Positions 27,485 through 36,055 of a stretch of 64,000 nt of DNA are shown piece after piece. The position numbers were made by a program, and so were the translations under genes. A model generated the notes under the pieces. It worked only from the letters and a program-made list of their open reading frames with translations. It was not told the origin of the DNA and made no database searches. The DNA comes from Nocardioides zhouii. GTDB lineage: Bacteria > Actinomycetota > Actinomycetes > Propionibacteriales > Nocardioidaceae. The stretch lies in contig NZ_SDWV01000009.1 of assembly GCF_004137345.1 (NCBI RefSeq), positions 1 through 64,000 on the forward strand. Direction: 5' to 3'. The stretch's first letter is position 1. Every line of letters begins with the position of its first letter.

Positions 27485-28333
27485 ATGGATCCCCACCTCG
27501 CCGGACGCACCGCCCGCCTGCTCGAGCCGCTCCATGCGCTGGGCTACTTCGCTCCCGAGGTGGATGCCGAGGTCAGTGGTCTCGGCGTACGACGAGGGCG
27601 CGCGACCTACTTCGCGTCCCGCTCCGCCGCGATGGGTCGCGTCGGCGCCGGCCCGGTGGCGGCGACGTTCTACGTCTTCAACCCGTCGCTGGTCGCGCAC
27701 TTCATCCCGGCGGCCTGGGAGGCGGCGAGCCCCGAGGACGTGGTGGCCGCCCGCTACCGCGGGGTCTCCGCGGCCTGGTCGCGGCTGCTCGGCCTCGACG
27801 TCCTCGCCTCCGACGACGTGCGGGAGGCCGCCGACCTCGCTCGTACGGCGTCCTCAGGTTGCGGGGTCGCCGGACGTCCGCTCTTCGCGGCGCACGCCGA
27901 CCTAGCCTGGCCGGACAAGCCCCACATGGTGCTTTTCCACGCGCTCACGCTGCTGCGCGAGCACCGCGGCGACGGGCACGTCGCGGCCCTGATCGCAGCC
28001 GACCTCAGCGGGATCGAAGCGCTCGTCACGCACACGGCGACCGGCAGGGGGTTCACCCAGCCGGCCGCGCAGGCGACCCGCGCCTGGTCGGACGAGGAGT
28101 GGGCCGCCGCGGTCGCCGGCCTCGCCGAGCGCGGCCTCATGACCTCCGACGGCGGGCTCACCGACGAGGGTGTCGCGCTGCGCAAGGCCATCGAGCGCCG
28201 GACCGAGGACAGCGCCGTGGCTCCGTGGGACGCCCTCGGCGAGGCGGGCACGGCGAGGCTGACCGAGCTGTGCCGTCCGCTGGTGGGGACTGCACTCACC
28301 AACGGCGCGTTCCCAGCCGGCGTCTTCGCCTGA
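27485..28333 (+). CDS. SCO6745 family protein
   Basis: A 282-residue protein of the actinobacterial SCO6745 family, all-alpha with a winged-helix-like C-terminal part (WAAAVAGLAERGLMTSDGGLTDEGVALRKAIE). The N-terminal block TARLLEPLHALGYFAPEV, then ATFYVFNPSLVAHFIPAAW is diagnostic. No function has been shown; a role in small-molecule binding or regulation is guessed. It sits 23 bases upstream of the periplasmic-binding-like gene and is probably co-transcribed with it. Confidence 0.82.
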   Translation: MDPHLAGRTARLLEPLHALGYFAPEVDAEVSGLGVRRGRATYFASRSAAMGRVGAGPVAATFYVFNPSLVAHFIPAAWEAASPEDVVAARYRGVSAAWSRLLGLDVLASDDVREAADLARTASSGCGVAGRPLFAAHADLAWPDKPHMVLFHALTLLREHRGDGHVAALIAADLSGIEALVTHTATGRGFTQPAAQATRAWSDEEWAAAVAGLAERGLMTSDGGLTDEGVALRKAIERRTEDSAVAPWDALGEAGTARLTELCRPLVGTALTNGAFPAGVFA

Positions 28334-28356
28334 CCCGTCCCCACCGAGGAGTCCCC

Positions 28357-29091
28357 ATGCCTGTTTCCACCCTGGTGACCCAGGTCGCACCGACCGGCAC
28401 CCTCCGGGTCGTCATCAACCTCGGCAACCCCGTCCTCGCGCAAGGCACGGCGGACGATCCGCGGGGCGTCACGGTCGCCATCGCCCGCGAGCTGGCGCGG
28501 TGGCTGGAAGTCCCTCTCCAGCTCGAGTGCGTGGATGCCGCCCGCGACGCCTACGCCGCAATCGTCGAGGGCCGGGTCGACCTCTGCTTCCTCGCCAACG
28601 AGCCCACGCGCGAGGAGGGCGTCGCCTTCACCGCTCCGTACGTCCTGATCGAGGGCGTCTATGTCGCCGACTCCGCGTCCCCGATCCAGACCTCGGCCGA
28701 GGTCGACCGCGCCGGGCACCGCATCGGCGTGCGGGAGGGTTCGGCGTACGACCTCTACCTCACCCGGACCATCGCGCACGCCGAAATCGTGCGGGCGCGC
28801 GAGGCCACGGACGTGTACGAGGAGCAGGGCCTCGACGTGGCGGCCGGCGTACGCCAGCCGATGGAGGCGTACGTCGCCGCGACCGGTCGCCGGATCCTCG
28901 AACCCGCCTTCATGGAGATCCAGCAGTCGGTCGGCCTCCCCCGCGCGCTCGACCCCGATGCCGTCGCGGCCGTGGTCGCCCAGGTCGAGGAGCTCAAGGC
29001 ATCCGGCTTCGTCCGCGACGAGCTCGCCCGCAGCGGGGTGGCCGCGACCGTGGCGTCAGTCGCTGGACGTTCCACCAACGATCCGGCCTGA
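28357..29091 (+). CDS. Family 3 solute-binding-like protein without signal peptide
   Basis: A 244-residue type II periplasmic-binding fold (SBP_bac_3): TGTLRVVINLGNPVLAQG, DDPRGVTVAIARELARWL, GRVDLCFLANEPTREEGVAFTAPY, and IGVREGSAYDLYL. This matches amino-acid-binding proteins. However, the protein begins directly with the domain: there is no signal peptide or lipobox, and no ABC permease or ATPase gene is near. It may be a cytosolic ligand-binding protein or enzyme. AGGAG precedes the ATG. Confidence 0.8.
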   Translation: MPVSTLVTQVAPTGTLRVVINLGNPVLAQGTADDPRGVTVAIARELARWLEVPLQLECVDAARDAYAAIVEGRVDLCFLANEPTREEGVAFTAPYVLIEGVYVADSASPIQTSAEVDRAGHRIGVREGSAYDLYLTRTIAHAEIVRAREATDVYEEQGLDVAAGVRQPMEAYVAATGRRILEPAFMEIQQSVGLPRALDPDAVAAVVAQVEELKASGFVRDELARSGVAATVASVAGRSTNDPA

Positions 29092-29103
29092 CGGTCCCGG
29101 GCC

Positions 29104-31638
29104 TCAGCCCTGCGCCATGTCCACGAAGCGGGAGTAGTGGCCCTGGAAGGCGACGGTGAGGTCGCGGGTGGGGCCGTTGCGGTGCTTGGCCACGATGAGG
29201 TCGGCCTCGCCAGGGCGGGTCGACTCCTTCTCGTAGACGTCGTCGCGGTGGAGCAGGATCACCATGTCCGCATCTTGCTCGAGCGAGCCCGATTCGCGCA
29301 GGTCGCTCATCATCGGGCGCTTGTCGCCACGCTGCTCAGGACCACGGTTGAGCTGGGAGAGCGCGATGATCGGCAGCTCGAGCTCCTTGGCGAGGAGCTT
29401 GATGTTGCGGGAGAACTCCGAGACCTCGAGCTGGCGGGACTCGACCTTCTTGCCCGAGCTCATCAGCTGCATGTAGTCGATGACGATGAGCTTGAGGTCG
29501 TGGCGCTGCTTGAGGCGCCGCGCCTTGGCCCGGATCTCCATCATCGTCATGTTGGGGCTGTCGTCGATGAACATCGGCGCCCCGGAGACCTGGCCCATCT
29601 TGCGGGCGAGCTTCTCCCAGTCGTCGTCGCGCATCGTGCCGTTGCGGATGTGGTTGAGCGGCACCTTCGCCTCCGCGGAGAGCAGGCGCATCATGATCTC
29701 CGAGCGCGTCATCTCCAGGCTGAAGAAGCAGCTCGTCAGGTTGTTGTGGATCGACGCGGCGCGGCAGAAGTCCAGTGCCAACGTCGAGTTGTGGGTCGGG
29801 ATCATCGAACGGCCGGCCAAATAGAGGTGGTCCTCGTTGTCGACCTGCACGCACCGCACAGGCACCGACTCGACCGGCTTCACCGAAGTGATGTAGCGCT
29901 TGCCGATGCGGACGGTGCTCTGGGGGCGCTCTTCCTTGTGGAGCAGTGCCTTTCGCTCCAGCTTGAACACGTCATCGACGGTGGAGAAGTTGAGGATGTA
30001 GCAGGTCGACGATGCCTCGGTGCGTCCCTTGACCCGCTTCGTCGTACGTCCGCATCGGTAGCCAAGGCCGACGACCAGCTCGTGGACGTCGTCCGCGAGG
30101 CGCTTGCTGGACACAGCGAACTGCACCGAGCCGACGCCCTTTACCACGGTGCCATCCGTGTCGAGCAGTCCGGCAAGCAAGTCCCGCCGTGCCGACTCGC
30201 TGGCCCGGAGGTAGTGGGACGGGATGTGCTTGTCGTTGAGCACTCCCAGTCCGCGCAGTAGTGCAGTGAACGACCCGTGGTCCCGCTGGCACGACTCACA
30301 CAGGTAGGTGCCGTGCATGACTCCGCTGCAGCTGGGGCATACACCTGCCTGGGCGGAGGCCGTGCGCGGCGTCTTGATGCTGTAGAGCATCGCGCCGCGA
30401 TGCGACACGTCGTAGCCGCGGCCCTCGATCCGCATCGGGATCTCCGGGGTCTCGCACGTGATCCGGCCACTCGCGCTGTGCCCGTCCCCCAGCCACGCTC
30501 CCAGCACGTAGGGGTCGATCGCCAGCGACTCGTTGTGCCCGACCAGCGCCGAGGCGTTGAGCACTGCGTGGTTGGCTCGCTTCTCCGCACCCACGTGGAC
30601 GCTTCCGGCGATCTGTTCGGTGGTGACGACCGACGCGTGGATGCGTTGGTTGCGAGACCGGTTGTAGTGGTGCTCCGCCGCCCATCGCGACTTGCGTGCA
30701 GCGCGCGTCTCGGTCAGCCACTGGTGCTCGGCGTCGGCGACGATCACCGAGCCGTCGGAGAAGGTCACCTCGTAGCAGGGACGGTCCGCCATGACGTCGG
30801 TCGCTGCGACGACGCGCGTGGGGCGGCCGTTGGCGTCGTAGAGGAGGTCCCCGACCGCGACGTCGCCCATCGTCGTCCATCCCGATGGCGTCGGCAGGGG
30901 TGTGTCGAGCGCCAGTGCCTTACCCATAGCGGGTCGAGCCGCCACGATGATCATCTGGCCGGAGTGGAGACCGTTGGTGAGGTCGTCGAGGTCGGCGAAG
31001 CCGGTGGGCACGCCGTAGAGGCCGGCCTCGCGGTTGCCGATCATCTCGATCTCGTCGAGGACGCCGCTCATGATGTCGGCCAGGGGGGCGTAGTCCTCGC
31101 TGGCGCGGCGGTCGGTGACCTTGTAGACCTCGGCCTGCGCGCTGTCGACGACGTCATTGATCTCGCCCTCGCCGGAGTAGCCCATCGCGGCGATGCGGGT
31201 GCCTGCCTCGACGAGGCGCCGCAGAATGGCCTTCTCCCGCACGATCGCGGCGTAGAAGCCGGCGTTGGCGGCGATCGGGACGTTGGCCGAGAGGGTGTGG
31301 AGGTAGGGGGCGCCGCCAATGCGCTGCAGTTCACCGCGCTTCTGCAGCTCGTCGGCCACGGTGATCGGGTCGGCGGGCTCACCGCGACCGTAGAGGTCGA
31401 TGATCGCGTCATGGATGATCTCGTGGGCCGGGCGGTAGTAGTCGACCGCCTGGACCTCCTCGACGACGTCGGCGATCGCGTCCTTGGACAGCAGCATCGA
31501 GCCGAGCACGCTCTGCTCCGCGGCGTTGTCCTGAGGGGGCGTACGGTCGCCGGCCGAGCGCGGCGACGCGCCCGGCTCGTACGCCGCGGGACCGTCGCCC
31601 CACGCCTCGTCGGTGTCCCCCTGGAAGGTGACGCTCAC
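29104..31638 (-). CDS. dnaB: Replicative DNA helicase DnaB with in-frame intein
   Basis: An 844-residue precursor; removal of residues 241-617 leaves a 467-residue helicase. The N-terminal domain (NAAEQSVLGSMLLSKDAI) and the RecA-like motor are normal. The intein interrupts the Walker A loop: AARPAMGK240, then intein, then Ser618-TLALDFC. Downstream are FFSLEM, IVIDYMQLM (Walker B), ALSQLNR and DLRESGSLEQDADMV. The helicase cannot bind ATP until protein splicing restores GKST. It is not in the rpsF-rplI operon; two genes separate them. Confidence 0.97.
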   Translation of the reverse strand: MSVTFQGDTDEAWGDGPAAYEPGASPRSAGDRTPPQDNAAEQSVLGSMLLSKDAIADVVEEVQAVDYYRPAHEIIHDAIIDLYGRGEPADPITVADELQKRGELQRIGGAPYLHTLSANVPIAANAGFYAAIVREKAILRRLVEAGTRIAAMGYSGEGEINDVVDSAQAEVYKVTDRRASEDYAPLADIMSGVLDEIEMIGNREAGLYGVPTGFADLDDLTNGLHSGQMIIVAARPAMGKALALDTPLPTPSGWTTMGDVAVGDLLYDANGRPTRVVAATDVMADRPCYEVTFSDGSVIVADAEHQWLTETRAARKSRWAAEHHYNRSRNQRIHASVVTTEQIAGSVHVGAEKRANHAVLNASALVGHNESLAIDPYVLGAWLGDGHSASGRITCETPEIPMRIEGRGYDVSHRGAMLYSIKTPRTASAQAGVCPSCSGVMHGTYLCESCQRDHGSFTALLRGLGVLNDKHIPSHYLRASESARRDLLAGLLDTDGTVVKGVGSVQFAVSSKRLADDVHELVVGLGYRCGRTTKRVKGRTEASSTCYILNFSTVDDVFKLERKALLHKEERPQSTVRIGKRYITSVKPVESVPVRCVQVDNEDHLYLAGRSMIPTHNSTLALDFCRAASIHNNLTSCFFSLEMTRSEIMMRLLSAEAKVPLNHIRNGTMRDDDWEKLARKMGQVSGAPMFIDDSPNMTMMEIRAKARRLKQRHDLKLIVIDYMQLMSSGKKVESRQLEVSEFSRNIKLLAKELELPIIALSQLNRGPEQRGDKRPMMSDLRESGSLEQDADMVILLHRDDVYEKESTRPGEADLIVAKHRNGPTRDLTVAFQGHYSRFVDMAQG
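29788..30918 (-). mobile_element. DnaB intein, class 3, with LAGLIDADG endonuclease
   Basis: 377 residues. The first residue is Ala, not Cys or Ser. The end is IPTHN followed by host Ser. The class 3 W/C/T triad is visible: Trp67 (block B, HQW), Cys356 (block F, PVRCVQVD) and Thr375 (block G, PTHN). A homing endonuclease is present with motifs VLGAWLGDG (138-146) and LLAGLLDTDG (247-256). Between them is a zinc-knuckle-like CPSC (194-197) plus CESC (207-210) insert. All splicing residues appear intact, so the intein should be active. The acidic residues of both LAGLIDADG motifs are kept. Confidence 0.93.
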
Positions 31639-32140
31639 CGATGCTCCCCTCGCCGTCCTGGCCTGTCGTCCTGCCCGTGCCCCACGCTAGGGACGGCCAC
31701 CGACATCGTCGGCCGCGTCCCGCGCGAGGCTGTTGCCGCGGGCGAACCTACGTGCTCCCCGGCCGCAGGGACAGCCAGTTCTCCACAGGCCCTGTGGACA
31801 ACCTGCGCACTCGCGTGGACGACACGCTCGCGGCCGTGCACCGACAGTGGACCGACCTGTGGAGAGAGCACTCAGTTGTCCCGTGACACCCCGTCTGACC
31901 TGCGCAAACGTCGTGCACACCCTGTGGAGGAAAAGTCTCTTCCCGATCGGTCGTTCACCTGTCCGCCATCTGGATGTTGCCTGTTGCTTTGTCGACACGG
32001 GCGTCGGACGGGCCTTCGACAGACCCTCATCCACACCACGATGCACAGGTAGTCCGAAAGGACTATGGACGACGCCGGGCACCCCGATCTATGGGGAGCC
32101 GCCGTCACCCGGGTGGACCGCTGTTCCTAGGGTGAATCTC
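31639..32140. other. Non-coding region upstream of dnaB with DnaA-box-like sites
   Basis: About 500 bases without a credible gene lie between dnaB and the MATE gene. Sites resembling TTGTCCACA / TTATCCACA: TTCTCCACA (31779-31787), TGTGGACAA (31793-31801, exact), TGTGGAGAG (31858-31866), TGTGGAGGA (31923-31931), TCATCCACA (32027-32035). The first two form an inverted pair sharing the dyad TCCACAG-GCC-CTGTGGA. The promoters of dnaB and the MATE gene must also lie here. DnaA binding is inferred from sequence only. Confidence 0.5.
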
Positions 32141-33472
32141 GTGAAAGCCGTCGACCGCGAGATCTTGCGCCTCGCCGTGCCCGCTTTCCTGGCGCTCGTC
32201 GCCGAGCCGCTCTTCCTGCTCTCGGACGCCGCGATCGTCGGCCACCTCGGCACCCCGGAGCTCGCCGGCCTCGGAATCGCTGCGGTCGTCCTGCAGACCG
32301 TCGTCGGCCTCTGCGTCTTCCTCGCGTACGGCACCACGGCCAGCGTCGCGCGCCACCTCGGCGCCGGCGACCTCCGGGCTGCCCTCGCCCAGGGCGTCGA
32401 CGGCCTCTGGCTGGCGGTCATCATCGGTGCCGTCGCCACGGTCGGCGGCGTCCTCGCCACCCGCCCGCTCGTGGCCGCGTTCGACACCGGCGCGGAGGTC
32501 GCCGGGCACGCCGAGACCTACCTCGCGATCGCCTTCCTCGGCACCACCCCGCTGCTGATCATGCTCGCCGCGACCGGCGTGCTGCGCGGCCTCTAGGACA
32601 CGCGTACGCCGCTGCAGGTCGCAGTCGTCGGCAACGTCCTCAACATCGTGCTCAACGTCCTCCTCGTCTACGGCCTCGACCTCGGCATCGCCGGCTCGGC
32701 GATCGGTTCGGTGATCGCCCAGGTCGTCTCCGCCGGCTGGCTCGTCGCCGTCGTGGTGCGCGCCTCCCGCGAGCACGGAGCACCTCTGACGCCGGACCTC
32801 CCCGGCATCCGGGCAGCGGCGCACGCCGCGGTCGCCCTCGTGATCCGCACCCTGGCCCTGCGCGCGTGCCTGCTCGTCGGGACGTACGCCGTCACCCGGG
32901 TCGGGACTGACGGGCGCGACGTCACGCTCGCGACTCACCAGGTCGCGATCACCCTCTGGACCTTCCTCGCCTTCGCCCTCGACGCCATCGCGATCGCCGC
33001 CCAGGCCCTGACCGGTCGGGCCCTCGGCAGCGGTGACGTCGAGACCACACGGCGGCTGACCCGGCGGATGATCCGCTGGGGATGGGGCAGCGGGCTGGTG
33101 GCCGGTCTCGCGCTGGCAGCGGTCTCGCCGTTCGTCGGGGCGCTCTTCACCAGCGACCCCGCGGTCCAGGACCTCCTGGTGCCGGTGCTGCTCGTGGCGG
33201 CGATCGGCCAGCCGCTCGCCGGGGTGGTCTTCGTGCTCGACGGCGTGCTCATCGGCGCCGGCGACGGGAAGTTCCTCGCCTGGGCCGGGATCGTCGTGCT
33301 GGCGGCGTACGCCCCCGCGGCGCTGTGGGCGGCGACGCTGCCGCACGGGCTGGTGGCTGTGTGGGTGGCGATGACCGTGGTGTTCATGGGCGCCCGCGGC
33401 CTGCTGCTGTCGTGGCGCGCCCGCGGCGACGCGTGGCTGGTGACGGGAGCCCTCGTCAAGGAGCGGGCCTAG
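32141..33472 (+). pseudogene. MATE-family efflux transporter (DinF-like), interrupted by in-frame amber stop
   Basis: Read through, this is a complete MATE transporter of about 443 residues with 12 helices, starting VKAVDREILRLAVPAFLALVAEPLFLLSDAAIVGHLG. Codon 152 (32594-32596) is TAG in GVLRGL-stop-DTRTPLQVAVVGN. Homologues carry Gln here (GLQDTRTPL), so one C-to-T change (CAG to TAG) explains it. The frame is intact on both sides, with no other damage, so the lesion is recent, a sequencing error, or suppressed. A GTG three codons upstream is an alternative start. Confidence 0.85.
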
Positions 33473-33476
33473 TCTG

Positions 33477-33887
33477 ATGATCGTGATCGGCGTACGCACA
33501 TGGCTGGCGGCCCTCGCCCTGGGTCTCACCCTGACTGCGTGCGCCGACGACCCGGCACCGACCCAGCCCGAGGAGACAGCCGTGGAGGAGACGACCCCCG
33601 CCGAGCCCGCCCCCACGCCCGTCCCTGGCGCGGACTCACCCGACGTGGTCGCCTCCGTCGCGAACCTCGCGGCCACGCTCGACGTCGAGCCGGACTCGGT
33701 CGAGGTGGTCGACGTCCAGGAAGTCACCTGGAGCGACGGCAGCAAGGGCTGCGCCAGGAAGGGGATGCTCTACACCCAGTCGCTCATCGACGGCAGCCGG
33801 ATCACCCTGCAGGTCGACGGGACGCGCTACGAGTACCACTCAGGCGGCTCCGGGGGACCCTTCCTCTGCGAGCGCCCGACCCAGTAG
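33477..33887 (+). CDS. Small lipoprotein, unknown function
   Basis: A 136-residue lipoprotein. The signal peptide (WLAALALGLTLTAC) has a lipobox LTAC, then a Pro/Glu/Thr-rich linker, then a compact domain (DVQEVTWSDGSKGCARKGMLYTQ) with two further Cys residues likely paired. The segment VTWSDGSKGC...YTQSLIDG.RI.L..DG..YEYH resembles short actinobacterial lipoproteins of unknown role. It starts 4 bases after the MATE stop and is probably co-transcribed. Confidence 0.75.
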   Translation: MIVIGVRTWLAALALGLTLTACADDPAPTQPEETAVEETTPAEPAPTPVPGADSPDVVASVANLAATLDVEPDSVEVVDVQEVTWSDGSKGCARKGMLYTQSLIDGSRITLQVDGTRYEYHSGGSGGPFLCERPTQ

Positions 33888-33901
33888 CCCGCCCCTTCTC
33901 G

Positions 33902-33966
33902 GGGTAGTCCGCATCAAACGTCTGGGTCCCCGCGCGTGATCGGCAGAACTCTGATGCGGACTACCC
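33902..33966. repeat. Long-loop inverted repeat between convergent genes
   Basis: Exact 15-bp arms GGGTAGTCCGCATCA / TGATGCGGACTACCC enclose a 35-base loop. The loop length matches elements 1-3, but the stem sequence is unrelated. It lies 14 bases after the lipoprotein stop and before the rplI terminator. Confidence 0.65.
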
Positions 33967-34002
33967 GGCGAGGCGCGCGCGGCAGCCGCTTGGACATGAC
34001 GA

Positions 34003-34036
34003 ACGGCCCGCCGCCTCCGAGGAGGCAGCGGGCCGT
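34003..34036 (-). terminator. Terminator of the rpsF-ssb-rpsR-rplI operon
   Basis: A 16-bp hairpin with a two-base apex. The one non-canonical pair is G-U when read on the minus strand and A-C on the plus strand, so it works for rplI. It begins about 20 bases after the rplI stop. Confidence 0.75.
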
Positions 34037-34055
34037 GCGGTGCGGGTGTCGCGGG

Positions 34056-34502
34056 TCAGCCGGGGACGACGTTGAGGGCCACCGTGGCGGACACCTCGTC
34101 GTGCAGCTTGACCGAGACCTCGTGCGAGCCGAGAGTCTTGATCGGGTTGGTGACCACGATCGTGCGGCGGTCGACCTTCTCGCCGGAGACCTCGGCGATC
34201 GCGTCAGCGATCTCCGAAGTGGTGACGGCGCCGAACAGGCGACCGCCCTCACCGGCGCGGACCTTGACCATGACCGGGTTGGCCTCGAGCGTGGTCTTGA
34301 TCTCCTTGGCGTGGTCCGCGTCGCGCGCCGCACGAGCGGTGCGCGCCGACTTGATGGACTCGATGGTCTTCTCGCCACCGCGGCTCCACTTGATGCCGAG
34401 GCCACGGGGAACGAGGTAGTTGCGGCCGTAGCCGTCCTTGACCTCGACCACGTCGCCGGGGGCGCCGAGGCCGTCGACCTCCTGGGTCAGGATGAGCTTC
34501 AT
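34056..34502 (-). CDS. rplI: 50S ribosomal protein bL9
   Basis: 148 residues, typical bL9 in length. It starts [34 protein letters not shown] (N-domain; seen in pieces), followed by the long connecting helix ([19 protein letters not shown]) and the C-domain [17 protein letters not shown]. It bridges the L1 stalk region and affects frame keeping. It lies 14 bases behind rpsR, as the last gene of the operon. Confidence 0.97.
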   Translation of the reverse strand: MKLILTQEVDGLGAPGDVVEVKDGYGRNYLVPRGLGIKWSRGGEKTIESIKSARTARAARDADHAKEIKTTLEANPVMVKVRAGEGGRLFGAVTTSEIADAIAEVSGEKVDRRTIVVTNPIKTLGSHEVSVKLHDEVSATVALNVVPG

Positions 34503-34516
34503 GTCTCGTGCTCCTC

Positions 34517-34753
34517 TCAGCGACCGGTGGACGTGTAGGGCAGCAGAGCCAGCTCGCGCGCGTTCTTGACGGCGATGGCCACGTCGCGCTGGTGCTGGAC
34601 GCAGTTGCCGGTCACGCGACGGGCGCGGATCTTGCCACGGTCGGAGATGAACTTGCGGAGGAGGGTGGTGTCCTTGTAGTCGACACCGGTCGCCTTCTCC
34701 TTGCAGAACTGGCAAACCTTCTTCTTGGGCTTGCGCAGAATTGCCTTGGCCAT
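34517..34753 (-). CDS. rpsR: 30S ribosomal protein bS18
   Basis: 78 residues. It has [20 protein letters not shown] with a CxxC zinc pair, so it is the zinc-binding (C+) form or close to it; only one further Cys (GNCVQH) is present as a third ligand, with a His nearby. The rest ([18 protein letters not shown], then ARRVTGN) is standard. It binds 16S rRNA with bS6, whose gene is in the same operon. Confidence 0.97.
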   Translation of the reverse strand: MAKAILRKPKKKVCQFCKEKATGVDYKDTTLLRKFISDRGKIRARRVTGNCVQHQRDVAIAVKNARELALLPYTSTGR

Positions 34754-34837
34754 TGTGGTGCTCCCTTTCAGTGAGCCCGGCCCTGAGGCAGTCAGGGACG
34801 GAATGGTGGTGTTGCTCGGAAGATCCGGATCAGTGGA

Positions 34838-35452
34838 TCAGAACGGAGGCTCGTCGTTTCCGCCGCTGACCCCGGGCGTCGCCCACGGGTCGTTGGGCGG
34901 AGCGGACTGGCCGCCACCGGCAGGCTGGCCACCCTGGGGCTGGCCGCCCCAGCTGCTGTTGCCGGTGCTGCCACCCTGCGCGGGTGCGGGGCTGGCCCAC
35001 GGGTCGTCGGCCGGCGCGGACTGACCGCCACCGCCCGAGTAGCCGCCGCCACCGCCGCCGGAGTAGCCGCCACCGCCGCCGCCGGACCGGGTCGTCTTGG
35101 TGACCTTGGCCGATGCAGAACGCAGCGACGGGCCGACCTCCTCGACGTCGATCTCGAAGACGGTGCGCTTCTCACCCTCGCGGGTCTCGTACTGCCGGGA
35201 CTTGAGGCGACCCTGGACGATCACGCGCATCCCCTTCTGGAGGGACTCGGCGACGTTCTCCGCGGCCTGACGCCACACCGCACAGGCAAGGAACAGCGTG
35301 TCGCCGTCCTTCCAGTCGTTGGTCTGGCGGTCGAAGGTGCGCGGCGTCGACGCGATCCGGAAGTTCGCCACGGGGGCCCCCGAGGGGGTGAACCGCAGCT
35401 CCGGGTCGTCGACGAGGTTGCCGATCACGGTGATGGTGGTCTCGCCTGCCAT
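34838..35452 (-). CDS. ssb: Single-stranded DNA-binding protein
   Basis: 204 residues. The OB fold covers about 1-115 ([25 protein letters not shown], then [24 protein letters not shown] in pieces). A long Gly/Ser/Gln-rich linker has tandem GGGGGGYS repeats. The acidic tip DEPPF is the docking site for replication and repair partners. It binds ssDNA at the fork. It lies between rpsF and rpsR, the conserved actinobacterial order. Confidence 0.97.
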   Translation of the reverse strand: MAGETTITVIGNLVDDPELRFTPSGAPVANFRIASTPRTFDRQTNDWKDGDTLFLACAVWRQAAENVAESLQKGMRVIVQGRLKSRQYETREGEKRTVFEIDVEEVGPSLRSASAKVTKTTRSGGGGGGYSGGGGGGYSGGGGQSAPADDPWASPAPAQGGSTGNSSWGGQPQGGQPAGGGQSAPPNDPWATPGVSGGNDEPPF

Positions 35453-35576
35453 GTCAGGGTCTCCTCAAAATGTCCTGCAGTGCCGGTTGATCCGGGTGTG
35501 CTCGTAGGTGGTGCCCATCAAACAGGCACTCACCGACAGCGGGAAGGGTCTATCCACAGACGCCCGTGAAGGCGAC

Positions 35577-35867
35577 TCAGTGGGCGTCGGGACGCATGAC
35601 CTTCGTGCGCAGGATCGACTCGTTCAGCGTGAGCTGGCGGTCGAACTCCTTGACCGTCGCGGGCTCGGCCGTCAGGTTGACGACGGCGTAGATGCCCTCG
35701 GCGTTCTTCTTGATCTCGTACGCCATCCGGCGACGACCCCACACGTCGACGGACTCGACAGAGCCGCCGTCCTTGCGGATCACGTTGAGGTACTTGTCGA
35801 GCGACGGCTCGATGGTGCGCTCGTCGAGACTCGGGTCGAGGATGACCATCACTTCATAGGCACGCAT
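35577..35867 (-). CDS. rpsF: 30S ribosomal protein bS6
   Basis: 96 residues. It has [20 protein letters not shown], then [36 protein letters not shown] (in pieces), a typical bS6. The ATG behind GGAGACCGCT was chosen over a GTG 12 bases upstream. It is the first gene of rpsF-ssb-rpsR-rplI. A 124-base gap to ssb contains one DnaA-box-like CTATCCACA (35550-35558). Confidence 0.97.
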   Translation of the reverse strand: MRAYEVMVILDPSLDERTIEPSLDKYLNVIRKDGGSVESVDVWGRRRMAYEIKKNAEGIYAVVNLTAEPATVKEFDRQLTLNESILRTKVMRPDAH

Positions 35868-35942
35868 AGCGGTCTCCACCTCCTCTGGGCTAGAGCGGCC
35901 ACGGGCTTTCCGTGGCAGGAGGGACTGTGCGTCCGCGGGTGC

Positions 35943-35969
35943 ACGTTATCGATCGCGCCCCACGGTCAA
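35943..35969 (-). promoter_or_regulatory. Candidate promoter of the rpsF operon
   Basis: On the minus strand TTGACC is followed after 15 bases by TAACGT. The spacer is short, so this is a weak candidate in the right place, about 75-100 bases before the bS6 start. Confidence 0.3.
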
Positions 35970-36055
35970 TCGTCACCCGAAGGCAACCGGGGAAGACTAC
36001 CAGCGCCGCGACCGGTCGCTGAATCGTCGTACGCCCCCTGTGGACGGTGGGCGGG

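Noticed and set aside
31779..32035. Chromosomal origin oriC at the DnaA-box cluster
   Set aside because: Too few exact boxes, no dnaA or dnaN at hand, and conserved gene order places oriC beyond the right edge.
32594..32596. Recoded amber (pyrrolysine) in the MATE gene
   Set aside because: No pyl genes in the window, and homologues have Gln, which a single base change explains.
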